A DNA stretch of 27,989 bases from WUQU01 sp038849025 (GCA_038849025.1 JAWCNE010000017.1:1-27989), one strand, 5' to 3'; positions 1 to 7,028 are shown, counted from the first letter of the stretch. Numbers and translations: made by a program. The notes: generated from the letters alone by a model not told the origin.

Positions 1-536
1 TGAAGAATCTGTCTTTCAGGAAGGCTTATTTTAACCGTGTCAAAAGTTTCGTAAACGTCTTCTTGAGGATTCTTTGGATCAGCAACTTTCACCAAAATGT
101 TTGAGCCGTCGTGAAGATTCAGCTGTATATGACCGTTCTTAACAACTGTCTTGTTTTCTATTCTGCAAAGTTTGAAGCCAGCCTCTTCTCTGGGTATGGG
201 GTGAAGAATTAAGCCTTTATAAGAAGGTAATATGCGGAAATTTTTGCCTACCTCCGGTAAGGAGACAACATCCATTAGTCCAGCTGGGAAACTGTCTCCC
301 CATCTGATTTTTCCGTCAACATGTACTTTTCCCTGTGAAGCTATTATTTTTGCTTCTTTCCTTGTTTTGGCGATTCCGAGGATATCGCGCAAAATTATGG
401 TGAGGGGTAGACAAGTTTCGAGAGAATGTGGTCCCGGAGCGGGTTTTACAACCCAGACGAACTCTTTCCGGTGAATGGGCCATGATCTTGGGGCTGGTTT
501 ACGTTTTAAAACGGTTGAGCCTCCTTTCTTACCCAA
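1..536 (-). CDS. rps4e: Ribosomal protein eS4 (S4e), 3' end outside window
   Basis: Small-subunit ribosomal protein eS4, found in archaea and eukaryotes. About 178 codons lie in the window and the C-terminal part is cut off by the left edge. Translation from a TTG start gives GKKGGS near the N-terminus, then PRSWPIHRKEFVWVVKP and PGPHSLETCLPL, both typical of the family, followed by an S4-like RNA-binding segment (ARDILGIAKTRKEA-like region, around residues 45-70) and the FPAGLMDVVSLP segment. The TTG start at 534-536 lies inside the last codons of uL24, so the genes overlap by 8 bases. A GGAGG sequence about 8 bases upstream, within the uL24 codons, supports this start. It is the last visible gene of the ribosomal operon; in other archaea uL5 usually follows. 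Recognition is from the translated sequence and the conserved gene order. Confidence 0.93.
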   Translation of the reverse strand, partial: MGKKGGSTVLKRKPAPRSWPIHRKEFVWVVKPAPGPHSLETCLPLTIILRDILGIAKTRKEAKIIASQGKVHVDGKIRWGDSFPAGLMDVVSLPEVGKNFRILPSYKGLILHPIPREEAGFKLCRIENKTVVKNGHIQLNLHDGSNILVKVADPKNPQEDVYETFDTVKISLPERQIL

Positions 537-1149
537 GTTTAGGTTCCTCCTCGGTTTTTCGCTTTCTCGTTTTTGTCTGCGGTTTCTCCTTTTCTTTTTC
601 TTCCACTTTTTCCCCCTCTGGTTTTTTAGTTGCCTTCTCAACCGCTTTTCTCTTTCTTTTCGGTCTCTTTTCCAGAGGAAGCAACTCTTTTACAGCTTCT
701 TTTTCCTCAACGGGTTTTTCTTCTACTTTCGCCATTTCTAAGGGCTTTTCTATGGCTGCCTCAACTATTTCTTTGGCTTTCTTTCTCTTTTCCAAGATTT
801 CCTTCCGCCATTTATCGTCGAGATTAAGTTTTGTTATCATAACCTTTGAAGGGTGAACTGGAACAAAGATGGTTGTTCCATCAACTTTTTCGCGGGTTAA
901 GCCTTCAACATAAATCCTATATTCTTTCCTGTCGACGCGGGTAACTTTTCCTTCAAAGCCTTTGCGGTCGCCTCGCATTACGCGAACCGTGTCTCCGCTT
1001 CTCACAGGAAGGCTTCTAGTTCTATAAGATTTTCTCAGTTCCGGCGAGAGGGGAGCAGCAAAATGTTTGCGGCGTATGTGGTCTGGTGCTTGAAAAAGCA
1101 TTTTTCTTTGTTTCGCGGGTTTTACTGTTTGGGTTGATGTTTGCGTCAT
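529..1149 (-). CDS. rpl24: Ribosomal protein uL24 with long charged C-terminal tail
   Basis: Large-subunit ribosomal protein uL24, an assembly-initiating protein that binds 23S rRNA. Residues 1-110 carry the family core: an N-terminal basic segment (HIRRKHFAAPLSPELR), then the KOW motif region SGDTVRVMRGDRKGFEGKV and the HPSKVMITKL segment. After about residue 115 the protein continues for some 85 residues as a tail made almost only of Lys, Glu, Arg and Pro. Most archaeal uL24 proteins are near 120 residues, so this 206-residue form is long. The tail is probably disordered; its role is unknown. An AAGGTGAAA ribosome binding site precedes the ATG, and the gap to uL14 is 12 bases. Confidence 0.95.
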   Translation of the reverse strand: MTQTSTQTVKPAKQRKMLFQAPDHIRRKHFAAPLSPELRKSYRTRSLPVRSGDTVRVMRGDRKGFEGKVTRVDRKEYRIYVEGLTREKVDGTTIFVPVHPSKVMITKLNLDDKWRKEILEKRKKAKEIVEAAIEKPLEMAKVEEKPVEEKEAVKELLPLEKRPKRKRKAVEKATKKPEGEKVEEKEKEKPQTKTRKRKTEEEPKLG

Positions 1150-1161
1150 ATTTTCACCTTG

Positions 1162-1602
1162 CTAGATTATTATGCTGGCGGCGCTTGCTATTCTCGGCCA
1201 TCTTTCTGCAGCCTCCTTTGCCACTGGTCCACGGATTTCTGAACCTTTCATTTCTCCGTCTGGAGTTATTATTACGGCCGCGTTATCTTCAAATTGAATC
1301 CAAACTCCGTCAACTCTATGGAAGGGCATCCTTTGCCTAACCACAACCGCTTGGAAAATTTTTCTCCTCATGTCTGGTGTCCCATGCCTAACTGAAACGG
1401 TGATTCTGTCACCTACCGCTGCAGACGGCGCCCGTCTTAATCGTCCCTTATAGCCCATAACTTGAATTAAGCGTAGTTCTCTGGCTCCGGTGTTGTCAGC
1501 ACATCTTAAGATAGAACCGGCTGGCAACCCTTTGGAGATTTTGGGTCGTTGACCAATTACTCCTTTTGCAACTAAGCCCCTCGCCTTCGCCTTTGCAGCC
1601 AT
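1162..1602 (-). CDS. rpl14: Ribosomal protein uL14
   Basis: Large-subunit protein uL14, which sits at the subunit interface near the GTPase-factor site. Family segments are clear: CADNTGARELRLIQVMGYKG (residues about 33-52), the VGDRITVSVRHGTPDMRRK stretch, and FEDNAAVIITPDGEMKGSEI with GPVAKEAAERWPRIAS at the C-terminus. The frame is open upstream to 1635, but the ATG at 1602 is chosen. It gives MAAKAKARG, begins one base after the uS17 stop, and is preceded at 7-8 bases by an AAGGAGG sequence inside the end of uS17. The upstream extra residues would overlap uS17 and add only an Arg-rich run. Length 146 residues is normal for archaea. Confidence 0.96.
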   Translation of the reverse strand: MAAKAKARGLVAKGVIGQRPKISKGLPAGSILRCADNTGARELRLIQVMGYKGRLRRAPSAAVGDRITVSVRHGTPDMRRKIFQAVVVRQRMPFHRVDGVWIQFEDNAAVIITPDGEMKGSEIRGPVAKEAAERWPRIASAASIII

Positions 1603-1603
1603 T

Positions 1604-1921
1604 CTATTTCTCCTCCTTTTTCTCAACAACAACAAAGGAAACTGTTTTGCTTATTGGACGGCATTCAGCAATGGTAACATGATCTCCTTCTTTTGCTTCT
1701 ATGCATGGGGGATTATGAGAGGGAATTCGTTTATGTCTTCTTTCATACCTCATAAACTTTGAGACATACCTCATATAATCGTATCTCACTATGACTGTCT
1801 TATCCATTTTGGCGCTAACAACCCTGCCTTCCAATATGCGCCCTCTTATTGGAAGATTTCCGTGAAAGGGGCAGTTTCTGTCACTGCAAGTTTTTTTAGG
1901 ATTTTTAAAAGTTAGGGACAT
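1604..1921 (-). CDS. rps17: Ribosomal protein uS17
   Basis: Small-subunit protein uS17, an OB-fold protein that binds 16S rRNA. The archaeal N-terminal Cys pair region CSDRNCPFHGNLPIRGR and the core GRVVSAKMDKTVIVR and YERRHKRIPSHNPPC with the C-terminal ECRPISKTVSFVVVE are visible. Two ATG codons are possible, at 1927 and 1921. The one at 1921 is preferred because GAGGT lies 7 bases upstream of it, while that sequence is only one base from the first ATG. It also forms a TAATG overlap with the Rpp29 stop, the pattern of translational coupling used elsewhere in this operon. The product is 105 residues. Confidence 0.95.
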   Translation of the reverse strand: MSLTFKNPKKTCSDRNCPFHGNLPIRGRILEGRVVSAKMDKTVIVRYDYMRYVSKFMRYERRHKRIPSHNPPCIEAKEGDHVTIAECRPISKTVSFVVVEKKEEK

Positions 1922-2202
1922 TACCATAACCTCTTAACACGTTTTTTAAGACGATCCTCAGGTCTTCCAACGAGAAGTTTGCCGTCAATTTCTACAATTG
2001 TTCCGTCAGAAAACTTAAACTGGAAAATAGAGGAATCCTTTATGATTCTTTTCCTTTTCTCTTGATGGAGAACTGTGAACGTATTCCGTGTTTCGTCGAT
2101 TATTTTGCCGTGTATTCCGATGCAGTCGCGGTTTTTGCTTTTGGCAATTTTCATCTCTGTTCCAATAAATTCGTAGCGTATTGCGTCTGGTGTTATTTTC
2201 AT
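1921..2202 (-). CDS. rnp1: RNase P protein component 1 (Rpp29/Pop4)
   Basis: Protein subunit of archaeal ribonuclease P, homologous to eukaryotic Rpp29/Pop4, which binds the catalytic RNA and helps process the 5' end of pre-tRNA. It is 93 residues with the expected Sm-like small beta-barrel: IGTEMKIAKSKNRDCIGIHG, KIIDETRNTFTVLH, KRIIKDSSIFQFKF and DGKLLVGRPEDRLKKR near the C-terminus. Position between uL29 and uS17 is the usual archaeal one. Its ATG overlaps the uL29 stop (ATGA) and its TAA overlaps the uS17 ATG. The translation-factor gene eif1 (SUI1), which sits between uL29 and rnp1 in many other archaea, is absent here. Confidence 0.94.
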   Translation of the reverse strand: MKITPDAIRYEFIGTEMKIAKSKNRDCIGIHGKIIDETRNTFTVLHQEKRKRIIKDSSIFQFKFSDGTIVEIDGKLLVGRPEDRLKKRVKRLW

Positions 2203-2435
2203 TTCTTTCCTTCCCTCTTTTTCTCTGGTTTTAAGCCAAGTTTTTGCTCGTTTTCTATTGTTAATATTCTCGCGATTGCTTTACGCAGTTCTTTTATTCT
2301 TGCGGGATTTTCTACGCTGCCTCCAGCCTTAACCATGGTTTTCAGTCTAAGAAGCTCTGTTTTAAACTCGTTAAGCTTTTTCACTCGTTCTTCCGGGGGC
2401 ATTTCTCTTATTTCTTTCACTCTGAGTATTGGCAT
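2199..2435 (-). CDS. rpl29: Ribosomal protein uL29
   Basis: Large-subunit protein uL29, located near the polypeptide exit where signal recognition particle and other factors dock. The 78-residue product begins with MPILRVKEIREMPPEER and continues as two long helices (KLNEFKTELLRLKTM and ENPARIKELRKAIARILTIENE), the standard helical hairpin of the family. The C-terminal residues are Lys-rich. The ATG directly follows the uS3 stop, and the TGA overlaps the rnp1 ATG, so all three are likely coupled. Recognition is secure from sequence and position. Confidence 0.94.
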   Translation of the reverse strand: MPILRVKEIREMPPEERVKKLNEFKTELLRLKTMVKAGGSVENPARIKELRKAIARILTIENEQKLGLKPEKKREGKK

Positions 2436-3110
2436 CTATTCAACGGTTCCCCCTTCTTTGTCACTTTTTTCTATGGCTTCATCGGAGGTTTGTTTTATTT
2501 CTTCTGTCGATGGAAGGGCCTCCACTATTTGGATTTTATCTGGGAACTTGGCTTCCGGAGGCATTATTCTAACTTTTACGCCATATATACCAGGCTTCAG
2601 TTGAACATGAACTTCTGCCTTTCGCATGTACTTTAGCGCTGGGTCTCCACATTTTGGAAGGTATCCGCTTTTGAACTTTTCATGTCTTGCTCTCTCAGTC
2701 CTTAATTTTCCACTAATAATTATTTCTGCGCCGAGGGCTCCGGCTTCCATAATCTGGTTTAACGCCCAGAAACCGGCACGCCTAAAATGTACGCCTCTTT
2801 GCAAGGCTGAAGCCACGCGAGAAGCAACAATGTAAGCGTTTAACTCTGGGACTTCAATTTCAGAAACCGAAATTTGAGGGTTTGAAATTTTGAATTTTTC
2901 CTCCAAAATTTTTGCAAGGTCTCTTATTGTTTCCCCGCCTCTTCCTATAACCAGTCCAGGGCGCATAGCATAAACTACTATATGTGTTCCCAGAGGCGTT
3001 TTTGAGATGTCAACCCCGCCATATCCTGCTTTTTCAAGTTTTTTCTGTAGAAACTCATCAATTTCCGTTCTTTTCCTAGATTCAGAAATGAAATGTTTAA
3101 CAACAGCCAT
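2436..3110 (-). CDS. rps3: Ribosomal protein uS3
   Basis: Small-subunit protein uS3, which lines the mRNA entry channel. The 224-residue product starts with KHFISESRKRTEIDEFL, typical of archaeal S3. A type II KH domain follows, with the GxxG loop in MRPGLVIGRGGETIRDL (around residues 50-66). The C-terminal domain includes ALQRGVHFRRAGFWALNQIMEAGALGAEI-type sequence around residues 100-130 and a GVKVRIMPPEAKFPDKI segment. The last 30 residues are acidic and Thr/Ser rich, a common variable tail. The ATG overlaps the uL22 stop as TAATG. Confidence 0.96.
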   Translation of the reverse strand: MAVVKHFISESRKRTEIDEFLQKKLEKAGYGGVDISKTPLGTHIVVYAMRPGLVIGRGGETIRDLAKILEEKFKISNPQISVSEIEVPELNAYIVASRVASALQRGVHFRRAGFWALNQIMEAGALGAEIIISGKLRTERARHEKFKSGYLPKCGDPALKYMRKAEVHVQLKPGIYGVKVRIMPPEAKFPDKIQIVEALPSTEEIKQTSDEAIEKSDKEGGTVE

Positions 3111-3598
3111 TAGGCTTCCTCCGCTTTTTCCGGTTGTTCTTCTAAGACTAATTCAATGTGACATAGGTTTTCAAATTTTGGCGTGGCTCTTCCCTGAGCT
3201 CTTGGCATATACCGCTTAATTTTCATTCCTGGATAGGCCGCTGCATGAATTATCTTGAGCCTTTCAGTGTCTAAGCCCTTGTTTTCAGCGTTGTTTTCTG
3301 CGCCTTCAAGGATTTTTAGGATATGTTTTGCTGCTTTAACGGGATATCTGCCTGCATAAGCCTTTTCCAGTCCATGGCGGTGTCCTGCCTTCTTTTTGAA
3401 CCTTGTGAAGGGCACGGCTTTCTTTTTAGCCATAACATCGCGCAAGTATTTCTTAGCTTGAATAAGCATCATTCCTTTTATGGAATTGCATATCTCGCGG
3501 GCTGATTTATGGGATACCCTAACCTCTCGCCCACTTGCCTTAACGGTTTTTTCCGGGTCTAACGCTTCTTCTGGTATGGAGTATCCCCATTTTGGCAC
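3110..3598 (-). CDS. rpl22: Ribosomal protein uL22, first gene of the operon here
   Basis: Large-subunit protein uL22, which lines the peptide exit tunnel. From the GTG at 3598 the product is 162 residues and starts (M)PKWGYSIPE, as archaeal L22 usually does. Core segments VRVSHKSAREICNSIKGM, KAVPFTRFKKKAGHRHG, GRYPVKAAKHILKILE and MPRAQGRATPKFENLCHIE are all present. The frame stays open to an ATG at 3670, but the GTG is chosen because GGAGAG lies 8 bases upstream of it. The TATA box at 3641-3648 would also put the transcript start near 3618, downstream of 3670. uS19 would be expected just upstream in most archaea and is missing. Confidence 0.93.
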   Translation of the reverse strand: MPKWGYSIPEEALDPEKTVKASGREVRVSHKSAREICNSIKGMMLIQAKKYLRDVMAKKKAVPFTRFKKKAGHRHGLEKAYAGRYPVKAAKHILKILEGAENNAENKGLDTERLKIIHAAAYPGMKIKRYMPRAQGRATPKFENLCHIELVLEEQPEKAEEA

Positions 3599-3640
3599 TT
3601 GATAGACTCTCCAACTGTGCAATTGAACAGCTACATGGCG

Positions 3641-3655
3641 ATTTATATGGTTTTC
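3641..3655 (-). promoter_or_regulatory. TATA/BRE promoter of the uL22 ribosomal operon
   Basis: On the minus strand the sequence reads AAAACCATATAAAT, a good archaeal BRE plus TATA box, with the TATA part at 3641-3648. By usual spacing transcription should begin near 3618. That leaves a leader of about 20 bases holding GGAGAG (3607-3612) before the uL22 GTG at 3598. It marks the operon start at uL22 and rules against the longer uL22 frame. Inferred from motif and spacing only. Confidence 0.6.
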
Positions 3656-3722
3656 CATAAAATTGCGCATTTTTAAATTGCCTCATAAGAAAGTGCTAGT
3701 TGCTTACGATGTGTTTATGTTC

Positions 3723-3731
3723 AACTTTAAA
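3723..3731 (+). promoter_or_regulatory. Possible TATA box of hypE
   Basis: The sequence AACTTTAAAG fits a weak archaeal TATA box. It would place the start of transcription near 3754, so hypE would have a very short leader and the TTG at 3749 could not be the start. No strong BRE is visible. This is inferred from motif and distance. Confidence 0.3.
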
Positions 3732-3763
3732 GTTAGGGTATTCAGAGTTTGTGGCGAGTTGTG

Positions 3764-4843
3764 ATGCCAATGAATTCAAAGAATAAACATATTACCATGC
3801 TGCATGGTGCCGGAGGATCAGTTATGCATGACCTCGTTAAGAATTATATTGTCAAATATTTTGGTGTTCTAGGCCATGCTGATGCTGAAGTCTCTCTTGA
3901 GGCTTTAGATGATGCAGCAGTGGTTGGCAACGTTGTTTTAAAGAGCGATTCCCACGCTGTTAAACCCATATTCTTTCCAGGCGGCGATATTGGACGTTTA
4001 GCGGTCTCCGGAACCGTTAACGATATTGCAGTTTTAGGCGCTGAACCTTACGCTTTAACATGCGGCTTCATTTTGGAAGAAGGATTATCTATGGAGGATT
4101 TTGAAAGAATTTTGGCAAGCATGCGGCAAACATGCAAAGAAGCAGGTGTAAGCATTGTTACCGGCGACACTAAAGTCGTAGAAAGAGGCAGTCTTGGCGG
4201 CTGCGTAATAAATGTTTCAGGAGTTGGCAGAAGAACTGATGCTTTGGAGAAGAACATTATGGTTGTGAAGAAGTTTAGGCGAGATTTTAATGTACGCTGG
4301 ATTCTCGACTCGAGTCTTCGAGCTGGCGATAAAATTATTTTATCTGGAACCATCGGCGACCATGGATTAGCCGTTTTATCTGCACAACAAGGCCTAAGCT
4401 TTGGAAGCGAAATAAAGTCTGATGTAAAGCCGTTAAATCGTATAATCCAGCGTTTGCTTGGCGAGGTAGGCGGCATAGTAGCCATGAAAGACCCAACGAG
4501 GGGGGGCCTAGCCGACGCCTTAAACGAGTTTAGCGAAAAATCCAAAGTGGGTATACTGGTTTATGAGGACAAAATACCAATTAAAGAAAACGTTCAAGCT
4601 GCCTGCGAAATGCTTGGCTTGGACCCTTTAGAAGTTGGAAACGAGGGGAAAGTAATTATAGGGGTTGTGAAGGAGAAAGCTGAAGAAGTTTTAAGACTTT
4701 TGAAGGAAACAGACGAAGGAAAAGACGCGGAAATCATAGGTGAAGCCACAGCAGACTTTAACGGAGTAGCCATGCAAACAGTTGTGGGTGGAAAAAGAAT
4801 AATTGCCAGGCCTATAGGCGATCCTGTTCCAAGAATATGCTAG
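3764..4843 (+). CDS. hypE: Hydrogenase maturation protein HypE
   Basis: HypE dehydrates a carbamoyl group placed on its C-terminal Cys by HypF, using ATP, to form the thiocyanate that supplies cyanide ligands for the [NiFe]-hydrogenase iron. The protein shows the AIR-synthase fold: N-terminal MLHGAGGSVMHDLV, then LDDAAVV, FPGGDIGRLAVSGTVNDIAVLGAEP, VTGDTKVVERG and the C-terminal MKDPTRGGLADALNEF. It ends in PRIC, the essential Cys at the last residue. The frame opens at a TTG (3749), but ATG 3764 or 3770 is more likely given the promoter position; the choice between these two is uncertain and no strong ribosome binding site is seen. It stands alone, divergent from the ribosomal operon, rather than beside the other hyp genes at 5943-9616. 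Confidence 0.94.
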   Translation: MPMNSKNKHITMLHGAGGSVMHDLVKNYIVKYFGVLGHADAEVSLEALDDAAVVGNVVLKSDSHAVKPIFFPGGDIGRLAVSGTVNDIAVLGAEPYALTCGFILEEGLSMEDFERILASMRQTCKEAGVSIVTGDTKVVERGSLGGCVINVSGVGRRTDALEKNIMVVKKFRRDFNVRWILDSSLRAGDKIILSGTIGDHGLAVLSAQQGLSFGSEIKSDVKPLNRIIQRLLGEVGGIVAMKDPTRGGLADALNEFSEKSKVGILVYEDKIPIKENVQAACEMLGLDPLEVGNEGKVIIGVVKEKAEEVLRLLKETDEGKDAEIIGEATADFNGVAMQTVVGGKRIIARPIGDPVPRIC

Positions 4844-5052
4844 ACCATTTTACTTTCGCCACAAATCTGAAACTTTTCAGGCTTTAACAAGCTTCCATTT
4901 CCCAAAAAGTCTTCCTTGTAAAAATGGTACAGTCCGCAACGGGTGCACTGCATAATACGCTTACCCTTATCAAAATCAATTTCATATAGCTCGAGAGAGG
5001 AACTGTAATCAACACATTTGCCAGTACACTCATCGTCTGAAGTTGTATTCAT
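4840..5052 (-). CDS. Small Cys-rich, probably zinc-binding protein, function unknown
   Basis: A 70-residue protein not assigned to a known family. Cysteines at 9 and 13 (CTGKC) and at 36 and 39 (CTRC), followed by GLYHFY, look like a zinc-ribbon arrangement; a fifth Cys is at 64 (ICGES). The first 30 residues are acidic. There is no membrane segment. The stop codon shares the palindrome CTAG with the hypE stop, so the two convergent genes overlap by 4 bases. Upstream, GGCGGTT before the ATG is a possible ribosome binding site and an A/T-rich TTTAAAAC at about 5089-5097 a possible TATA. It is likely real because of the Cys spacing, but its role cannot be read from the sequence. Confidence 0.62.
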   Translation of the reverse strand: MNTTSDDECTGKCVDYSSSLELYEIDFDKGKRIMQCTRCGLYHFYKEDFLGNGSLLKPEKFQICGESKMV

Positions 5053-5128
5053 TTTAACCGCCTTCAGTATTTAGGGAATATGTATTTTATGTTTTAAACG
5101 GTTCTGGAAAATAAAGGAAAAATGAGGG

Positions 5129-5689
5129 TTATGGTGGAGGTGGCGGAGGCTGGGCTGGTGCTGAAGGGGGCTGAGTGGGAGGAACTTTTATTGAGAAGAA
5201 GCCTATTGCGGCAAGTATCCAAGCTACGAGCATCAGTATTAAGCCGATGAAGATTATAGTTAGAATAGCGCCTACAAGTAAAAGTAACCCTGCAGTGTTA
5301 AACATGTTCTCGCCAGATTTTGCAGAAACGACATTAAAGGATCTCTTAAAGTATAAGGCGCCTAAAACATAGAAAATAAACATGACAATCGCTGCAATAA
5401 TTACACCGCCAGCAAAAACCAAGATGGAGCCAGGGGATGGACCTGCTAAAAGTCCGCCGAAAAATGTGCTGATAATCACAAATGCAGCTACTATTACGGC
5501 TATTATATAGAAGATTATTCCATAGAGTGCGTTTTGAAATATGCTATTTTCGTTGTAATATTCCGCTAAACCTTTAAGGGCTATGATTACAAGTATGATG
5601 CCGACGATGCCTATTATAGGAACGATGCTGCCAATAGCGACAAGTATTGCACCTATTCCGCCAAGCGTTCTATTCGATTCTAAACTCAT
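5129..5689 (-). CDS. DUF996-like membrane protein with polyproline tail
   Basis: Integral membrane protein of 186 residues with about five hydrophobic segments: near residues 8-40 (one or two helices), 55-80, 88-112 and 133-168. The N-terminal LESNRTLGGIGAILVAIG and the YFKRSFNVVSAKSGENMFNTAGLLLLVGAIL segment (around residues 113-143) match my memory of the DUF996 family, common in archaea and without an assigned function. The protein ends with a Pro/Ala-rich run closing in six prolines, probably a flexible cytoplasmic or surface tail. GAGGT stands 6 bases before the ATG. It lies 78 bases downstream of the small coiled-coil gene on the same strand and may have its own promoter (CTTTTATTTAA region near 5724-5735). 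Confidence 0.75.
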   Translation of the reverse strand: MSLESNRTLGGIGAILVAIGSIVPIIGIVGIILVIIALKGLAEYYNENSIFQNALYGIIFYIIAVIVAAFVIISTFFGGLLAGPSPGSILVFAGGVIIAAIVMFIFYVLGALYFKRSFNVVSAKSGENMFNTAGLLLLVGAILTIIFIGLILMLVAWILAAIGFFSIKVPPTQPPSAPAQPPPPPP

Positions 5690-5767
5690 TTATAAACCTC
5701 ATTCATCGTTTTTGAGTTCATATTAAATAAAAGCTTTTCTACAAACTTAAACTTTCAAAGTAGTTTC

Positions 5768-5917
5768 TTACCTTCTTTGGCTTTGAAGGTAATTGTAGAG
5801 TTCTCTGGCGTAGTTTGCAAGGCTTTCGATACGCTTACTTAACTCTTCAACCTTTACTTCAAGTTTAACAATTCTTTCCCTAAGATCCACAAGCTCCTTC
5901 CTTAACTCTTCAGCCAT
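5768..5917 (-). CDS. Small coiled-coil protein, 49 residues, end of hyp unit
   Basis: A short open frame found by reading the gap after hypD. ATG at 5915-5917, TAA at 5768-5770. It starts MAEELRKELVDLRERIVKLE. Leu, Ile or Val occupy residues 5, 9, 12, 16, 19, 23, 26, 30 and 33, then Ala37, Leu40 and Leu44. This unbroken 3-4 spacing makes almost the whole protein a coiled coil, and the other positions are mainly Glu, Lys and Arg. The ATG is 25 bases after the hypD stop, so it is probably cotranscribed with hypF-hypC-hypD. A GTGGTG sequence just upstream is a weak ribosome binding site. It may be a small oligomerising partner or scaffold; no function is known. The heptad regularity argues strongly that the frame is coding. 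Confidence 0.72.
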   Translation of the reverse strand: MAEELRKELVDLRERIVKLEVKVEELSKRIESLANYARELYNYLQSQRR

Positions 5918-5942
5918 AAGCACCACAGTCTTTAATGTTACC

Positions 5943-7028
5943 TCATCTTGGTATATTTATTGCCTTCGCCCATATACTACATGTGCCTTCTACGCCTACC
6001 ATGCACGCGCCCACGGGTTTCTGAGGAGTGCATGCTTTCATGTAGAGGGGGCATTCTGTTGGCCGAATTTTTCCAATCATAACTAAGTGGCATTGGCAGC
6101 CCGGCGGCAAATCTCTTCCATGCTCAACTTTCACTCCAAATTTTTCTCGTGCATCGTGACTTACATATTCATTTTTTAGCCTAAACGCGGATAAGGGCAG
6201 TTTTCCTAAACCTCGCCATTCTCCATTCACAACTTCAAAGGCTTGACGCATAAGTTCTTGCGCTTTAATGTTGCCTTCCCAACTTACAGCCCGTGTATAC
6301 TCGTTTTCCAAGCGAGCCTCGCCAGCTTTAAGCTGCTTTAAAACCATGTAAACAGCAAACAAGACATCTAAAGGTTCAAAGCCAGCCACTACAGTTGGCA
6401 TACGATAGGCTTTTGGAAAAATCTCGTAAGGCTTCAAACCAATAATGGTGCTCACATGTCCAGGGGCAATAAAACCGTCTATGTGTAAGTCGCCTATTCC
6501 AAGCATAAGCTCCATGGCAGGCGGAATAAGCCTATGCGAAACCATAAAACTTAGATTTCTAGGCGGTTTTCTCAATACTTCTATGGCTGTGGACGGCGCC
6601 GTGGTTTCAAAGCCTATGGCAAAAAAGGCAAATTCCTTATTCGGCTCTTTTTCAGCCATCTTAACAGCATCTGAAGCGCTGTAGACCACTCTGACGTCGG
6701 CGCCTTCAGCCTTCGCATCTAAAAGCGACATTCGCGAGCCTGGAACACGAAGGACATCCCCAAAACACGCTACCGCTACGCCTTTCTGGGCTAGCTGAAC
6801 AGCCTCATCTATTTCTGAAGCTGGTGTTACACATACGGGACAGCCTGGCCCAGCTATGACTTCGACGTTTGAGGGTAAAAGGCTTCGGATTCCAAAATGG
6901 GTGATGGTCCATTCGTGGGTGCCGCACACATGGCAAATTTTAACCAAGTCCTTTTTAGGGGCAACTTCGCGGATTTTTTCTACAACACGTTTTGCCAGGT
7001 CTGGATTTCTAAATTTTAATTCAATCAT
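5943..7028 (-). CDS. hypD: Hydrogenase maturation protein HypD
   Basis: HypD is the [4Fe-4S] scaffold on which, together with HypC, the Fe(CN)2CO unit of [NiFe]-hydrogenase is built. All family motifs are present: CHVCGTHE at residues 32-39, GPGCPVCVTP with Cys63 and Cys66, FFAIGFETTAPSTA, the PGHVSTIIG segment, and the C-terminal cluster-binding region PPGCQCHLVMIGKIRPTEC, then CPLYMKACTP and GACMVGVEGTCSIW. The length of 361 residues is normal. The ATG follows the hypC stop by 21 bases. Gene order hypF, hypC, hypD suggests one transcript starting at or before the trmB-like gene. Confidence 0.97.
   Translation of the reverse strand: MIELKFRNPDLAKRVVEKIREVAPKKDLVKICHVCGTHEWTITHFGIRSLLPSNVEVIAGPGCPVCVTPASEIDEAVQLAQKGVAVACFGDVLRVPGSRMSLLDAKAEGADVRVVYSASDAVKMAEKEPNKEFAFFAIGFETTAPSTAIEVLRKPPRNLSFMVSHRLIPPAMELMLGIGDLHIDGFIAPGHVSTIIGLKPYEIFPKAYRMPTVVAGFEPLDVLFAVYMVLKQLKAGEARLENEYTRAVSWEGNIKAQELMRQAFEVVNGEWRGLGKLPLSAFRLKNEYVSHDAREKFGVKVEHGRDLPPGCQCHLVMIGKIRPTECPLYMKACTPQKPVGACMVGVEGTCSIWAKAINIPR

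Noticed and set aside
428..856. A 142-residue Ser/Phe-rich open frame on the plus strand opposite uL24 and eS4
   Set aside because: It is the antisense reading of the Lys/Glu-rich uL24 tail, whose codons give Phe, Leu and Ser on the other strand; no start signal.
2062..2604. A 180-residue open frame on the plus strand opposite Rpp29, uL29 and uS3
   Set aside because: It lies antisense to three certain ribosomal-operon genes and its composition mirrors them.
4048..4545. A 165-residue open frame on the minus strand inside hypE
   Set aside because: It is antisense to the conserved HypE coding sequence, with no motifs of its own.
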